Shown: positions 51,468 through 59,896 of the stretch, piece by piece | How the letters are laid out: each line of letters starts with the position of its first letter | Numbering within the stretch: position 1 is the stretch's first letter | Origin: Kibdelosporangium sp. MJ126-NF4 | GTDB lineage: Bacteria > Actinomycetota > Actinomycetes > Mycobacteriales > Pseudonocardiaceae | Length of the DNA: 64,000 bases | NCBI RefSeq assembly: GCF_000826545.1 | Contig: NZ_CDME01000002.1 | Location: forward strand, 1-64,000 | Reading direction: 5' to 3' | The notes under the pieces: model-generated | What the model saw: the letters and a program-made list of their open reading frames with translations, nothing else | Database searches by the model: none | Told to the model about the DNA's origin: nothing | Position numbers and translations under genes: made by a program

Positions 51468-53333
51468 TCAGTTGAGCTTGATCACCTGTCCCGTGATCTC
51501 GACCTCGCCCGCGCTCTGGATGCGGACCGTCTGCTGTGCCGTCAGATTCAGCACTCCGCCACCGTCCACGGTGACCGTCCCGTCCGGACCGCTGCGGATC
51601 TCGACCGTGCCACCGGCGCCACACTCGATCACCAGCTGTCCGCGTTCCTGTTGACTGTTGGGCGGTTGCGGATCGCAGCGGAGGGTCGCGGTGCCCGCGA
51701 CCTCGTCGAGGACCAGCGAAAGCGAACCGCTCCCGGTACCGAGGACGATCTCCGAGGCCTGTGGTGGTCCGGTGGTCTGGCCGGGTGTGGACTCGTTGTG
51801 GAAGACCAGCATCGACCCGGACGGCGAGACGATCCCGCGCCGCACCACGGCCGCCGCTTCGCCCATCTTCTGCACCGAGGGCCCGCCGAGGGTGAAGGTG
51901 CTGTGCGCGTTGACGACCCCGCCCAACACGTACGGCCGGTTCGGGTCGCCGAGTTCGAACCCCAGCACGACCTCGTCGCCGGTCTCGGGCAGGAACACCG
52001 TGCCGCTCGCCTGACCGGCGCCCGGGTGGATGACCGGCGCCCAGCCGGTCTCGAAAGTGGGGGACAGCCACGGAAGCGTGACCTTCACCCGGCCGCGGGT
52101 CTGGTCGTTGTCGTCCCAGTCACCGACGTTGGTGACGATTCCGCAGACCAGCCCGGACAATGCCGTGGACCTGGCGGCTCCCCGCGTCGCGAGGCCGAGC
52201 AGTGACCGGTCCTGGTGGCCGCCCGCTTCGAACCGCGTGTGGTAGCCCTCGTCGTCGAAGACGTGCTGGACCCGGCAGAGCAACCACTGTCCGGCGAACG
52301 GCGCCGCGACCCCGCTGATGTCGGCGACCGCGCCCGCCGCGAGCCGCGGATCACCGAGCGCCACGCCATCCGCCTCGGCGACCGTGCCGGTGATGCGATC
52401 AGCCATGCCACGCACCGACGCCTGGGCCGCCGTGGCCTGGCCGGTGACCGCCGGGCGGTTGATGGCGATCTGGGCCTGTTGGGACGGTGGCGGGCCCAAC
52501 GGGTTCGGCTCGCTCGCGTCCGGCGTTGGATCGCTGAACAGCGCACCGAGTGCGGCCGGTGTGGGACCGGGCAGGTGGACGGGTCCGGTCGCGGCGGGCG
52601 TGCGTTCGTCGGACACGGTGGCCGCGAGTGGATCCCACACCCGGACCTCGTACTCCGGACAGAGGTTGCCTGCCGTGATCCGTGGGCTGAACGTCCGCAG
52701 CGTGCTCGGGAAGGTCAGTTCGACGCCGTCCGCCCCGGCCACTGGCACCTGCCGGAACTGGAACTTCCCATACGCCATGCCGACGTCGAAGCCGAGAGCG
52801 GCGGCGCGGGCGGTGAGGAAGTCCCAGTCGGTCTGGTTGAGCTGCACCACCTGGTCGTGGACCGTCGCGGTCTCGTCGATCACGCCGACGGTCAGGCCTG
52901 CCTCGGTGGCGAGCTTGCGGGCGATGTCGGCGTCGGTCATCTGCAGGAACGTGCGTGACCTGGTGGCACGTTGCAGCCGGTGGTCCTTGGAGTACCCCCG
53001 CACAGTGAGTGTCGCCGTCGCGGCGAAACTAGCTTCGAGAGCGGTGACCTCACCGGACATCAGCGATCCCGGCGACTGCGGTCGCGTCGGCGCTGCGGCA
53101 CTGATCGAGACCGGCGTGCCGATCGCGAACTCGGCGGTGACCGGGGTGGTGCCGCGGTCGACGGCGAAAGTGATCTCGAACATGTCCGGCAGGCCCACCC
53201 TGCTGTCCACGGCCAGCCGGACTATCAGCCGTGCCAGGTCTTCGGACAGCAGCCGCTGCGCGTCGCCGACGTACACGCCCGGCAGCACGGTGGTGAACGA
53301 TCCCGGGGCCCACTGGTCCGGCGCGGCGGACAT
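51468..53333 (-). CDS. VgrG/gp5-gp27-like spike protein
   Basis: This 621-residue protein has a gp27-like hub in residues 1-220, with TATLTVRGYSKDHRLQRATR and LNQTDWDFLTARAAALGFDV. An OB-fold follows (TRGRVKVTLPWLSPTFETGW, then VFLPETGDEVVLGFELGDPN and PYVLGGVVN). The tail is a beta-helix-like needle. No enzymatic extension is present. It would sit at the CIS tip and take the PAAR cone encoded at 59893. ATG 53333 is 1 bp after the previous gene's stop; the longer upstream frame is Arg-rich noise. Confidence 0.92.
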   Translation of the reverse strand: MSAAPDQWAPGSFTTVLPGVYVGDAQRLLSEDLARLIVRLAVDSRVGLPDMFEITFAVDRGTTPVTAEFAIGTPVSISAAAPTRPQSPGSLMSGEVTALEASFAATATLTVRGYSKDHRLQRATRSRTFLQMTDADIARKLATEAGLTVGVIDETATVHDQVVQLNQTDWDFLTARAAALGFDVGMAYGKFQFRQVPVAGADGVELTFPSTLRTFSPRITAGNLCPEYEVRVWDPLAATVSDERTPAATGPVHLPGPTPAALGALFSDPTPDASEPNPLGPPPSQQAQIAINRPAVTGQATAAQASVRGMADRITGTVAEADGVALGDPRLAAGAVADISGVAAPFAGQWLLCRVQHVFDDEGYHTRFEAGGHQDRSLLGLATRGAARSTALSGLVCGIVTNVGDWDDNDQTRGRVKVTLPWLSPTFETGWAPVIHPGAGQASGTVFLPETGDEVVLGFELGDPNRPYVLGGVVNAHSTFTLGGPSVQKMGEAAAVVRRGIVSPSGSMLVFHNESTPGQTTGPPQASEIVLGTGSGSLSLVLDEVAGTATLRCDPQPPNSQQERGQLVIECGAGGTVEIRSGPDGTVTVDGGGVLNLTAQQTVRIQSAGEVEITGQVIKLN

Positions 53334-53334
53334 G

Positions 53335-54408
53335 TCAGCGCTTCCGGGTGTCGGCGAGCTTCTGCGCGGACGAGGTGCCTGTCGACGTCTCTGCCGGTTG
53401 TTCGCCGCCGCCCGCGGCACCGAACTCCTCCAGAGTCAGCACCACCTGCGCCCGGCACGGGTCCCCGGCCGCGGTGAACCGGTCGTAGGTCACGTCCATG
53501 CCCGTCAGGATCACCTCCTGGCTGATGCCGTCATCGGCGGAGCCCAGCGTGACGCGCAACCGCTGCAACGTCCGGTACGACTTGTCCTCCGTTGTCCCGC
53601 TGTCCGTTGGCTCGCCCGGCATCGACGGCGGCGGTTGCGGAGCGGGGATGGGTCGCATCCATTCGCTGAGCAACCCGATCCCCGCCCGCACCTCGGCAGC
53701 GCCGTCGACACGCAGTTGGCCGAGGGTGATCCCCAGCCGCGCCGGTCGGGTCAGCTTGAGCTCGCTGGTCGGGTTCGTGGTCAGGCTGTTGATCAGGTGT
53801 TTGCGGCTCAGCCTCACCGTTTCCGGGGTGTACTGGAACACGACTTCCTTGGTCGAGTCGGTCACGCTCGCGAGTTTCAGCTTTCCGTCGGAGCCGGTCG
53901 CGTGCGCCGCCGAGTCGGACGCCTTGGTGGTGAGAAAACCTTGGTGTACCAGCACAAGCTGTTCCGTGGCGACCCCGCCGCCGGTGGCTGCGAGCGTCGG
54001 CCCGTTCCAGGAGACCGGGATGGCGTTGCGCAACCGCCACTCCTGGATCGGCGCACCGTCGGAGCGGGGGCTGTCGCGCAACTTGATGACGAGCTCGACA
54101 CCGGCGAAGTCGGCCGCGGACCTGCCTGAGTTGATCCACTGCGCCGCGACGCGTTCGAGCCATCGCTGGACTCTCGGCGAGTCGGTCGTGCTGACCGCGC
54201 GCTGCAGAGTGACCCTCGTGTACTTGATCCGGCCGGGAAGCACAGCCGGGCAGTCGTAACGGCCGCCTTCGCCGAACTCCTCCGTGCCGAACTCGACACC
54301 GAGACCCGTACAGCTCGACCATTGGCCGAGCTGGTGGTCGTCGGCGGGGCCGAGGCCCAGCACCGAGACGTCGAACCAGATGGTGAGCCCGAAGGCAGGC
54401 GCGGTCAT
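53335..54408 (-). CDS. Fusion of tail-tube-like domain and CIS tube-initiator domain
   Basis: This 357-residue protein seems to join two parts. Residues 1-175 resemble a gp19-type tail tube protein (WSSCTGLGVEFGTEEFGEGG, then VTLQRAVSTTDSPRVQRWL). Residues 185-340 match the CIS tube/Pvc7-like N-terminal domain (VVFQYTPETVRLSRKHLIN and TYDRFTAAGDPCRAQVVLTL). No LysM domain follows, unlike Pvc7/gp53 homologues. It probably sits between tube and hub. It is followed by the spike gene after 1 bp and preceded by a tube-like gene. Confidence 0.8.
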   Translation of the reverse strand: MTAPAFGLTIWFDVSVLGLGPADDHQLGQWSSCTGLGVEFGTEEFGEGGRYDCPAVLPGRIKYTRVTLQRAVSTTDSPRVQRWLERVAAQWINSGRSAADFAGVELVIKLRDSPRSDGAPIQEWRLRNAIPVSWNGPTLAATGGGVATEQLVLVHQGFLTTKASDSAAHATGSDGKLKLASVTDSTKEVVFQYTPETVRLSRKHLINSLTTNPTSELKLTRPARLGITLGQLRVDGAAEVRAGIGLLSEWMRPIPAPQPPPSMPGEPTDSGTTEDKSYRTLQRLRVTLGSADDGISQEVILTGMDVTYDRFTAAGDPCRAQVVLTLEEFGAAGGGEQPAETSTGTSSAQKLADTRKR

Positions 54409-54412
54409 CGGG

Positions 54413-54895
54413 CTACCTGGCCTCGTCGTCGAGGAAACCGGTGTGCGCCAGGGTGAGCGTCTCCATCGCGGGCCGGGCGCTGCTCGCGTCGAACTCGGTG
54501 ATCTGCCAGCCGATCGGGAAGAACTCCTTGAGCTTCCACGTCACTGTGTACGAACCGCAGTGGTCCACCATGTAGATGGCGCCGCTGTGGCGCTTGCGTG
54601 TCCTGGTCGTGGCCACGAGCCAGGACTGCACCTTTTCCGAGTCGGCACAGGCCGCTCGCGACAGCGTGATGTCGGTGTAGCTCACGTTGCCGGGCAGGAT
54701 GGTCTCGGCGTTGGCCGAGCCCGGCCGGTAGGTGTGCTTGTCCCATTTGACGGTCAACCCGGTCACCTTCGCCCACGATCCCAGGTCGTACTGCCCTTCG
54801 TCGATGACCACCACGAACCGGTGGGTCATCCCGACCTGGCCGCTCAGTGCCTCTTGTTGCCGCGTGGCCGTCGACTGTCTTGTTGGCACGGTCAT
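54413..54895 (-). CDS. Tail-tube-like protein (gp19 family)
   Basis: This 160-residue protein belongs to the gp19/T4-like tube family. Blocks include MTHRFVVVIDEGQYDLGSWA, ITLSRAACADSEKVQSWL and a final LTLAHTGFLDDEAR. It differs from the two tube proteins at 56636 and 57142, so it may be the tube initiator ring that caps the hub rather than the main tube. AGGAGG lies 5 nt before the ATG. It is 4 bp from the fusion gene downstream. Confidence 0.88.
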   Translation of the reverse strand: MTVPTRQSTATRQQEALSGQVGMTHRFVVVIDEGQYDLGSWAKVTGLTVKWDKHTYRPGSANAETILPGNVSYTDITLSRAACADSEKVQSWLVATTRTRKRHSGAIYMVDHCGSYTVTWKLKEFFPIGWQITEFDASSARPAMETLTLAHTGFLDDEAR

Positions 54896-54904
54896 CCGGG
54901 CCTC

Positions 54905-56080
54905 CTACCAGTGGTCGGCGAGCGTGCCGTGGCGCTCGCGGTCGATCAACAACTCGGCGCGCAACCGACTGCGGATGTGCCGGTACAACCGGCCCGCCAG
55001 ATCGCTGACCGTGTCCGGGTCGGTGAGATCGGGTGGTTCCGGCCGGGCGGTCAGCGTCCGGACGGTCGCACGGAGGTCCTGCAAGTCGCGCCGGAGTTCG
55101 GCGTCGACGGGTGGCTGGTCGGGAGGGGAAGGACTGACATCGGTGCCGGACGGGAGATCCACGATGCCCGGAAGGGCCCACTCCTGCGCCGCCACCGGTC
55201 CGGTCGGGTCTGACGCGTCGCTGTCGGAGCGCGGTGGATCACCGTGGTCCTGCGGTGAATCGGCAGGGGAGTCCTGCAACGGGACTGGCTCGGGCTGCGG
55301 AGAACTCGGTGTTCCTGGTTGCTGCTGCAGCTCGGCCGGACTGATCGTCGCGGCCGTCCACGGTGTCCTCGGCACGGCGCTCTCGCCCGTCGCCGCCGAC
55401 CACGGGCTGGCGCGGTAGACCAGTTCGCCCGGAACTCGGGCCTTCCGCGTTGGTTCGCTCGCGTTCTGCTCCGTCTCTTGTGGAGCTTCTGGCTCCATGG
55501 TCGCGGCCACGCGGTTCCTTGCGGTCAGCCCCAGGCGGCGGCTCTGCGCCAGTGTCGCTCTGTGCAATGACCGACCGCGGTCGACTGGCGTCGGTTCCGG
55601 TGCGAGACCGCGTGGCTCGGCAACGGAGGACATGCTGATGGCAGAGGCGATTCCTTCGGCGTCAAGGTTCTCGTACTGGGCCATCAGACGGTCGAAATCG
55701 GTGATGTTGTGAAATGGTGTCGCGGATTGCTGTGGCGTGCCAACGGTCGCCGCTGAAGTCCGGGTCAGCGGTATCGGAGTCTCGGTGTGCTGCCACACGA
55801 CCGGCATGGTCCGGGCGGGCTCCGGCAGTTCGCCGACAGTCCCGTCCGGCTGGTCCGGTTCGGTTTCGGGCGCCGGGTGCGGCCGGACGATTCCCCCTGC
55901 CTGGCCCGCCGGACCTGCGTCCGGCCGCGGCGCGGGACGCGAACCACTGTCCTCGAAGAGGTCGGTGTGGGTCAGCAGGGTGGACGCGCCGCTGATCGTG
56001 GTGTTCAGCGGCGGCAGTCGTGTCCAGTTCCGCCGAGGTACATCCGGGGGCGGCTTTCGCCTGCGCCATCGCCACGCCAT
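54905..56080 (-). CDS. Disordered Pro/Gln-rich protein of the CIS operon, family not recognised
   Basis: This 391-residue protein is mostly low-complexity, rich in Pro, Thr, Glu and Ser. It starts with a basic block (MAWRWRRRKPPPDVPRRNW) and ends with a predicted helix (DLAGRLYRHIRSRLRAELLI). No membrane span or enzyme motif is seen. Its place between the DUF6760-like gene and the tube genes is where similar variable proteins occur in actinobacterial CIS operons. It might act as a tape measure, a chaperone-like scaffold or a cargo adaptor; none can be shown. Only its C-terminal helix looks conserved in style. Confidence 0.65.
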   Translation of the reverse strand: MAWRWRRRKPPPDVPRRNWTRLPPLNTTISGASTLLTHTDLFEDSGSRPAPRPDAGPAGQAGGIVRPHPAPETEPDQPDGTVGELPEPARTMPVVWQHTETPIPLTRTSAATVGTPQQSATPFHNITDFDRLMAQYENLDAEGIASAISMSSVAEPRGLAPEPTPVDRGRSLHRATLAQSRRLGLTARNRVAATMEPEAPQETEQNASEPTRKARVPGELVYRASPWSAATGESAVPRTPWTAATISPAELQQQPGTPSSPQPEPVPLQDSPADSPQDHGDPPRSDSDASDPTGPVAAQEWALPGIVDLPSGTDVSPSPPDQPPVDAELRRDLQDLRATVRTLTARPEPPDLTDPDTVSDLAGRLYRHIRSRLRAELLIDRERHGTLADHW

Positions 56081-56238
56081 CAGCCCGTCCTTCCCGAGTC
56101 AGCGTGGATGTCGCCGATCCGCGCGATCACCGTCTCGCGGGAGCGGTGGTCGAGATCGAGGATCGCCATGGGAGGCCAGTGCAGGTGATAGGCGACGTAC
56201 ACGACGTCCTGCCAGAGACCGGCGGCCGTGTACGTCAT
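56080..56238 (-). CDS. Small DUF6760-like tail protein (52 aa)
   Basis: This small gene is easily missed. It encodes MTYTAAGLWQDVVYVAYHLH followed by WPPMAILDLDHRSRETVIAR, matching the short CIS/phage-tail proteins often placed after the tube assembly gene. Its ATG overlaps the upstream stop by ATGA, and its own stop TGATG overlaps the next ATG by one base, so it is translationally coupled on both sides. A role in tail assembly is inferred from context. Confidence 0.8.
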   Translation of the reverse strand: MTYTAAGLWQDVVYVAYHLHWPPMAILDLDHRSRETVIARIGDIHADSGRTG

Positions 56239-56636
56239 CGTTCCCCCGGGGCATCACCGGCGACGTCCACCCGGAACTCGTGCCCGCACGACGGGCAGGC
56301 GACATCGGCCTCGGTGTGCCCGCCCTGGTTGACCCGGCGGTAGAGGTCCTGCAGGAACGCCAGATCGGAGGCGAACAGGCACTCCACGACCAGAGTGTCG
56401 ACCTCGGGCAGCGTGCCGAGTGCCGTGACAGTCCTGGACAGCAGCAGAACGGTGAGATAGGACGGGTTGTGCCGGACCCGGGTGTCGTTCTGAGCTGTGA
56501 TCTCGTCACGTGCGGTCGCCAACCGCAAGGTCCCTTCCCGGTGCAGGACGCCGTGCTCGTCGACGAACCCCCGGGGCAGCACGAACGGGAACTCGATGCG
56601 CAGGACGGTGTCCTGGCCCTGGTCGACGGCCGTCAT
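56235..56636 (-). CDS. Tail assembly protein with a C-terminal zinc-finger-like pair
   Basis: This 133-residue protein lies directly after a tube gene (TGATG overlap) and before the small DUF6760-like gene. It has the FVDEHGVLHREGTLRLATAR block seen in gpE-like tail assembly proteins of actinobacterial CIS. An ACPSCGHEF pair at the C-terminus suggests a half zinc finger. In phage tails the gpE protein is a chaperone for tube or tape-measure assembly. ATG 56636 is preferred over GTG 56639. Confidence 0.8.
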   Translation of the reverse strand: MTAVDQGQDTVLRIEFPFVLPRGFVDEHGVLHREGTLRLATARDEITAQNDTRVRHNPSYLTVLLLSRTVTALGTLPEVDTLVVECLFASDLAFLQDLYRRVNQGGHTEADVACPSCGHEFRVDVAGDAPGER

Positions 56637-57100
56637 CACGCGGTCTCAATCGACTCGCAGGCGATCTTGCACTCGATCGTGGCGACGTCCGAGGATCCCG
56701 CCTTCATTCCCGCGATGGTCAGCTCGGAGCACCACGCACCGTGGAGGTTGTACACGATCTTGTTGTCGGAACCGCCCGACGCGTCCATGACCGTCAGCGT
56801 CCCGGACACCCGCGCACTGGGATTGCCGATTCTCGCTTGGGCGTGCCAGGCCAACAACAGCTTGCTACCTGCGGCGTCGAGCGCTCGCTTGAGGGAGATC
56901 GTCGGCGGATCGGTCTTGCCGAACTGCTTGGTGTTCACGGTGTTGCCGGAGTCGTCGTTGTAGATGTACTCCGTCGACGCGACTTTCGAGCTGATCCCGG
57001 TCAGTTCGGAGAACGCGATACGCCCCATCGGGCTGCCGACGAAGTCGATGATGAACCTGGCAGCCGAGACGACCTGTGCCTGCTGTTTGCCGTCCGCCAT
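56636..57100 (-). CDS. Tail tube protein
   Basis: This 154-residue protein is a gp19-like tail tube protein. Blocks: VVSAARFIIDFVGSPMGRIA, EYIYNDDSGNTVNTKQFGKT and PPTISLKRALDAAGSKLLLA. It shares the pattern ISSKVASTEY...KQFGKTDPP with the neighbouring gene at 57142 and is a paralogue of it. Hexamers of such proteins stack into the inner tube pushed out at contraction. A ribosome binding site is visible upstream and the gene is separated from its paralogue by 41 bp. Confidence 0.88.
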   Translation of the reverse strand: MADGKQQAQVVSAARFIIDFVGSPMGRIAFSELTGISSKVASTEYIYNDDSGNTVNTKQFGKTDPPTISLKRALDAAGSKLLLAWHAQARIGNPSARVSGTLTVMDASGGSDNKIVYNLHGAWCSELTIAGMKAGSSDVATIECKIACESIETA

Positions 57101-57141
57101 GGGACTGTCCTTCCAGTCGTGTCGTGGGTTCGCTGTGCGGG

Positions 57142-57597
57142 TCAGGGCAGGCGGATGTCGTCACAGACGATCGTCGCCCTCATGTGCACCACGGCGGACG
57201 CGCCCGCCTGGGCCGGGTCGATCTCCAGCTTGGCGCACCACGCGTTCTCCAGCACGCACGACAGGGCGAGGTGCCCCGAGGCGCTCATGATCGCGAACTG
57301 GGCGGGCAGCTTGGCCGTCGGGTCGTTCTTCCTGGCCAACTCGTGCCAGCGGAACAGCTTGGCGTACCCGGGAGCGTCCAGGCCGCGTTCGAGCGTCATC
57401 GACGGGGGCCGCGGCCTGCCGAACTGTTTGGTGTGGACGTTGCTGTTCCGGTTGTTGTACGAGTACTCCAGGAATTCGACCTCCGTGGTGAACCCGGCCA
57501 GTTTGGAGAAACCGAGCCCGTTGGCCCATCCTTCGCAGCTGACCCAGAACCGCGCCGCGCTGACCAGCGGCGGCACCGCTTCCTGGGCGGCCGTCAT
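57142..57597 (-). CDS. Second tail tube protein
   Basis: This 151-residue protein matches tail tube proteins: VSAARFWVSCEGWANGLGFS, EFLEYSYNNRNSNVHTKQFG and PPSMTLERGLDAPGYAKLFR. Its ATG overlaps the sheath stop by ATGA. It is a paralogue of the tube protein at 56636. CIS loci commonly carry two tube proteins, one forming the main shaft and the other the start or end rings. Which role belongs to which cannot be told from sequence. Confidence 0.9.
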   Translation of the reverse strand: MTAAQEAVPPLVSAARFWVSCEGWANGLGFSKLAGFTTEVEFLEYSYNNRNSNVHTKQFGRPRPPSMTLERGLDAPGYAKLFRWHELARKNDPTAKLPAQFAIMSASGHLALSCVLENAWCAKLEIDPAQAGASAVVHMRATIVCDDIRLP

Positions 57598-59123
57598 TCG
57601 GCCAGCTCCGCGCCTTCGGCGAACTGGGAGAGCCGGAAGACGACGAACTCGGCAGGCTTGACCGGTGCGACACCGATGTCGACGGTCAGGATCCCGGCGT
57701 CCCTGTTCTCCGCAGGATTGTTCTCCGCGTCGCACTTGACGTAGAACGCCTGTTCCGGTGTCTGTCCGAACAGCGCGCCGCTGCGCCAGATCCGGCGCAG
57801 GAACATGCTGATGATCCGCTGGACCGCCGTCCAGAGGAACTCGTCGTTGGGTTCGAACACGACCCAGTTGGTTCCGCCCAGAATGGACTTCTCGATGTAG
57901 TTGAACAACCGGCGCACGTTGAGGTAGCGCCACTCCGCGTCACTGGACAACGTCCGAGCGCCCCACACCCGGATTCCCTGTCCCGGCAAGGCTTTGATGC
58001 AGTTGATCCCGTTCGGGTTGAGCTGGTCGTGCTCGCCGCGGGTCAGGCTGCTCTGCAGGTCCAGCACACCGCGCACCACCTCGTTGGCCGGTGCCTTGTG
58101 CACGCCGCGGGTCGCGTCGCTGCGTGCCCACACCCCTGCCATGTGCCCGCTTGGCGGGAGAAAGATCGGCTTTCCTCGACCGGGATCCATCACCTTGAGC
58201 CACGGCCAGTACAGCGCGGCGTACTTCGAGTCGTAACCCGCCGTCTCGACCCGCCAGCGCTTGACGTGCTGCGGTCGCAGCTCGGGTGGTGGGTCGAGCA
58301 CGGCGACCCGGTCGGCCATCAGTTCGCAGTGCGCGATCATCGCGAGCTGGACGGCTTTGACGCCGTCGTCGTCGATGGCACCGGCCAGCCGGGCGCTCAT
58401 CAGGTCGGGCACACAGAGCATCGTGATGTCGTCGACGGCCTCGAGACCGGCGAAGCCGGTGCGGTCGGCCGCGCTGCCGACGTAGGTCTCGGTGTCGAGC
58501 TTGGTGTCCGGTGTGCCCCCGCCGCTCAGCGAGATACCAGTTCCCTTGTGCGGCTTGGCCAGCGTGCCGCCCTTGACGTCCTCTTCGGTGGTGACCAGTT
58601 CGGACCGCCGCAGCGCGGTCACCACGTTGGCCGGTCCACGCCGGACCGACACGTTGTCGAAGACCTCCTCCTTGTCGCCCCGGCGCACGACGAGCTTGAA
58701 GTTGTCCTCCGTCGGTTCGCTCGCGTCCTCGACCGCCACGGTGACGGCGTTGCCGCCGACACCGGCGGTGAGCGCGCGCAGGGCCAGCGACTTGCCCGGC
58801 CCGGTCGTCCGGAGCTCGGCCCTGGCCACCGGAACGTCCTTGCCGTTCTGCACAGCCGGTCCACTGCCGATCCGCACGACATACGCGACACCGCCGCCGT
58901 TGATGAAGTAACCGTAGACCGCGTGCGCCAGGTAGCAGCTGTCGGAGAACTCCCCGAAGGTCTGGGTGAACTGGGTCCAGTTCGTCACCAGAACCGGCTC
59001 CTGCAACGGGCCTTTGGGGGAGAACCCGACGAAGGCGGCGACCGCGGTGCCCACACCCTCGATCGGCCTCGATCCCGACGAGACCTCTTCGACGTAGACG
59101 CCGGGCGACAAGTAGGACGGCAT
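57594..59123 (-). CDS. Contractile tail sheath protein
   Basis: This 509-residue protein begins with the sheath signature YLSPGVYVEEVSSGSRPIEG and has the sheath block KGPLQEPVLVTNWTQFTQTF. The C-terminal handshake region includes VNVR-like RYLNVRRLFNYIEKSI and LRRIWRSGALFGQTPEQAFY. It forms the contractile sleeve of the CIS. ATG 59123 with AGGAGG upstream is clear; the longer frame beyond it is not coding. It is the first gene of the leftward CIS operon. The 167-bp gap at 59124-59290 must hold both divergent promoters, but no clear box was found. Confidence 0.95.
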   Translation of the reverse strand: MPSYLSPGVYVEEVSSGSRPIEGVGTAVAAFVGFSPKGPLQEPVLVTNWTQFTQTFGEFSDSCYLAHAVYGYFINGGGVAYVVRIGSGPAVQNGKDVPVARAELRTTGPGKSLALRALTAGVGGNAVTVAVEDASEPTEDNFKLVVRRGDKEEVFDNVSVRRGPANVVTALRRSELVTTEEDVKGGTLAKPHKGTGISLSGGGTPDTKLDTETYVGSAADRTGFAGLEAVDDITMLCVPDLMSARLAGAIDDDGVKAVQLAMIAHCELMADRVAVLDPPPELRPQHVKRWRVETAGYDSKYAALYWPWLKVMDPGRGKPIFLPPSGHMAGVWARSDATRGVHKAPANEVVRGVLDLQSSLTRGEHDQLNPNGINCIKALPGQGIRVWGARTLSSDAEWRYLNVRRLFNYIEKSILGGTNWVVFEPNDEFLWTAVQRIISMFLRRIWRSGALFGQTPEQAFYVKCDAENNPAENRDAGILTVDIGVAPVKPAEFVVFRLSQFAEGAELAE

Positions 59124-59290
59124 CGGGCCTCCTTGGCGTGCGTGGCTGACCTCCTTACCCTGCAGGCCAGGAGGTTGGCGGAGAACAGGAGATGGCGCAG
59201 CGGCCGTGCCCGATCGGGAAGAGCTCGTCGGCCCGGTCGTTTTCCTCCGCGGCTCTGCCCGCACGGCCCTGATCAGTCCACGGTGGAGTC

Positions 59291-59896
59291 ATGCTGAGCT
59301 GGGTGGACGACGCGCTGGAAGCCCTGCTGGTGGCCAACCTGGACCCGCGCGTCACGGTGTCGTTCGACGTGCCAGGCGCGCGCTCGCGCGGACGTGTCGT
59401 CGAGCTGTTCCTGCACCGGGTGTGTGAGGACCGGAGCGCGCGAACGGGCGGATGGGAGGACGTCAGGGACAGCGCGGGTCACGTCACCGGCCGCCGGATG
59501 ACGCCGCGCCGCTACCGACTGTCCTATCTGGTGACAGCGTGGGCGGACAGTCCGTTGCGTGGTCACGACTTGCTCGGAGATGTCCTGGCCGCACTGGGCA
59601 CGCTCGACACGATCCCCGTGGAGTTCCTCCCGAAACAAGCCACGGCGGTGCCGATCGACATCGCCCATCCCGACTGTCCCGCTGTGTCGTCGGACTTCTG
59701 GCTCGCGTGCGGTGTCCCGCCGCGACCGGCCCTGGATCTGGTCGTCACCATGTCGCTCGCGCCGGTGCCGCCAGCCGCCGTCGCGGCCGCGCCTGCCGTC
59801 GTCGATCTGGGCGTCACCCGGCCGCCTCGGCCCGAACCGCCCGCTGCCGCGGCGCCGAGGCCGAAGCCGCGGATCCGCGAAGGACCGGGCCGGTGA
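59291..59896 (+). CDS. DUF4255-family (Pvc16-like) tail terminator protein
   Basis: This 201-residue protein matches the DUF4255 family. Blocks: MLSWVDDALEALLVANLDPR, RRYRLSYLVTAWADSPLRGH and DLLGDVLAALGTLDTIPVEF. In other CIS, Pvc16/Afp16 caps the far end of sheath and tube and sets length. It is divergent from the sheath gene and overlaps the PAAR gene by GTGA. Its last 45 residues are Pro/Ala-rich and probably disordered. Confidence 0.9.
   Translation: MLSWVDDALEALLVANLDPRVTVSFDVPGARSRGRVVELFLHRVCEDRSARTGGWEDVRDSAGHVTGRRMTPRRYRLSYLVTAWADSPLRGHDLLGDVLAALGTLDTIPVEFLPKQATAVPIDIAHPDCPAVSSDFWLACGVPPRPALDLVVTMSLAPVPPAAVAAAPAVVDLGVTRPPRPEPPAAAAPRPKPRIREGPGR

Noticed and set aside
49788..52205. 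An 805-residue plus-strand frame across the baseplate, gp25 and spike genes
   Set aside because: It crosses three well-supported minus-strand genes and has no domain signal.
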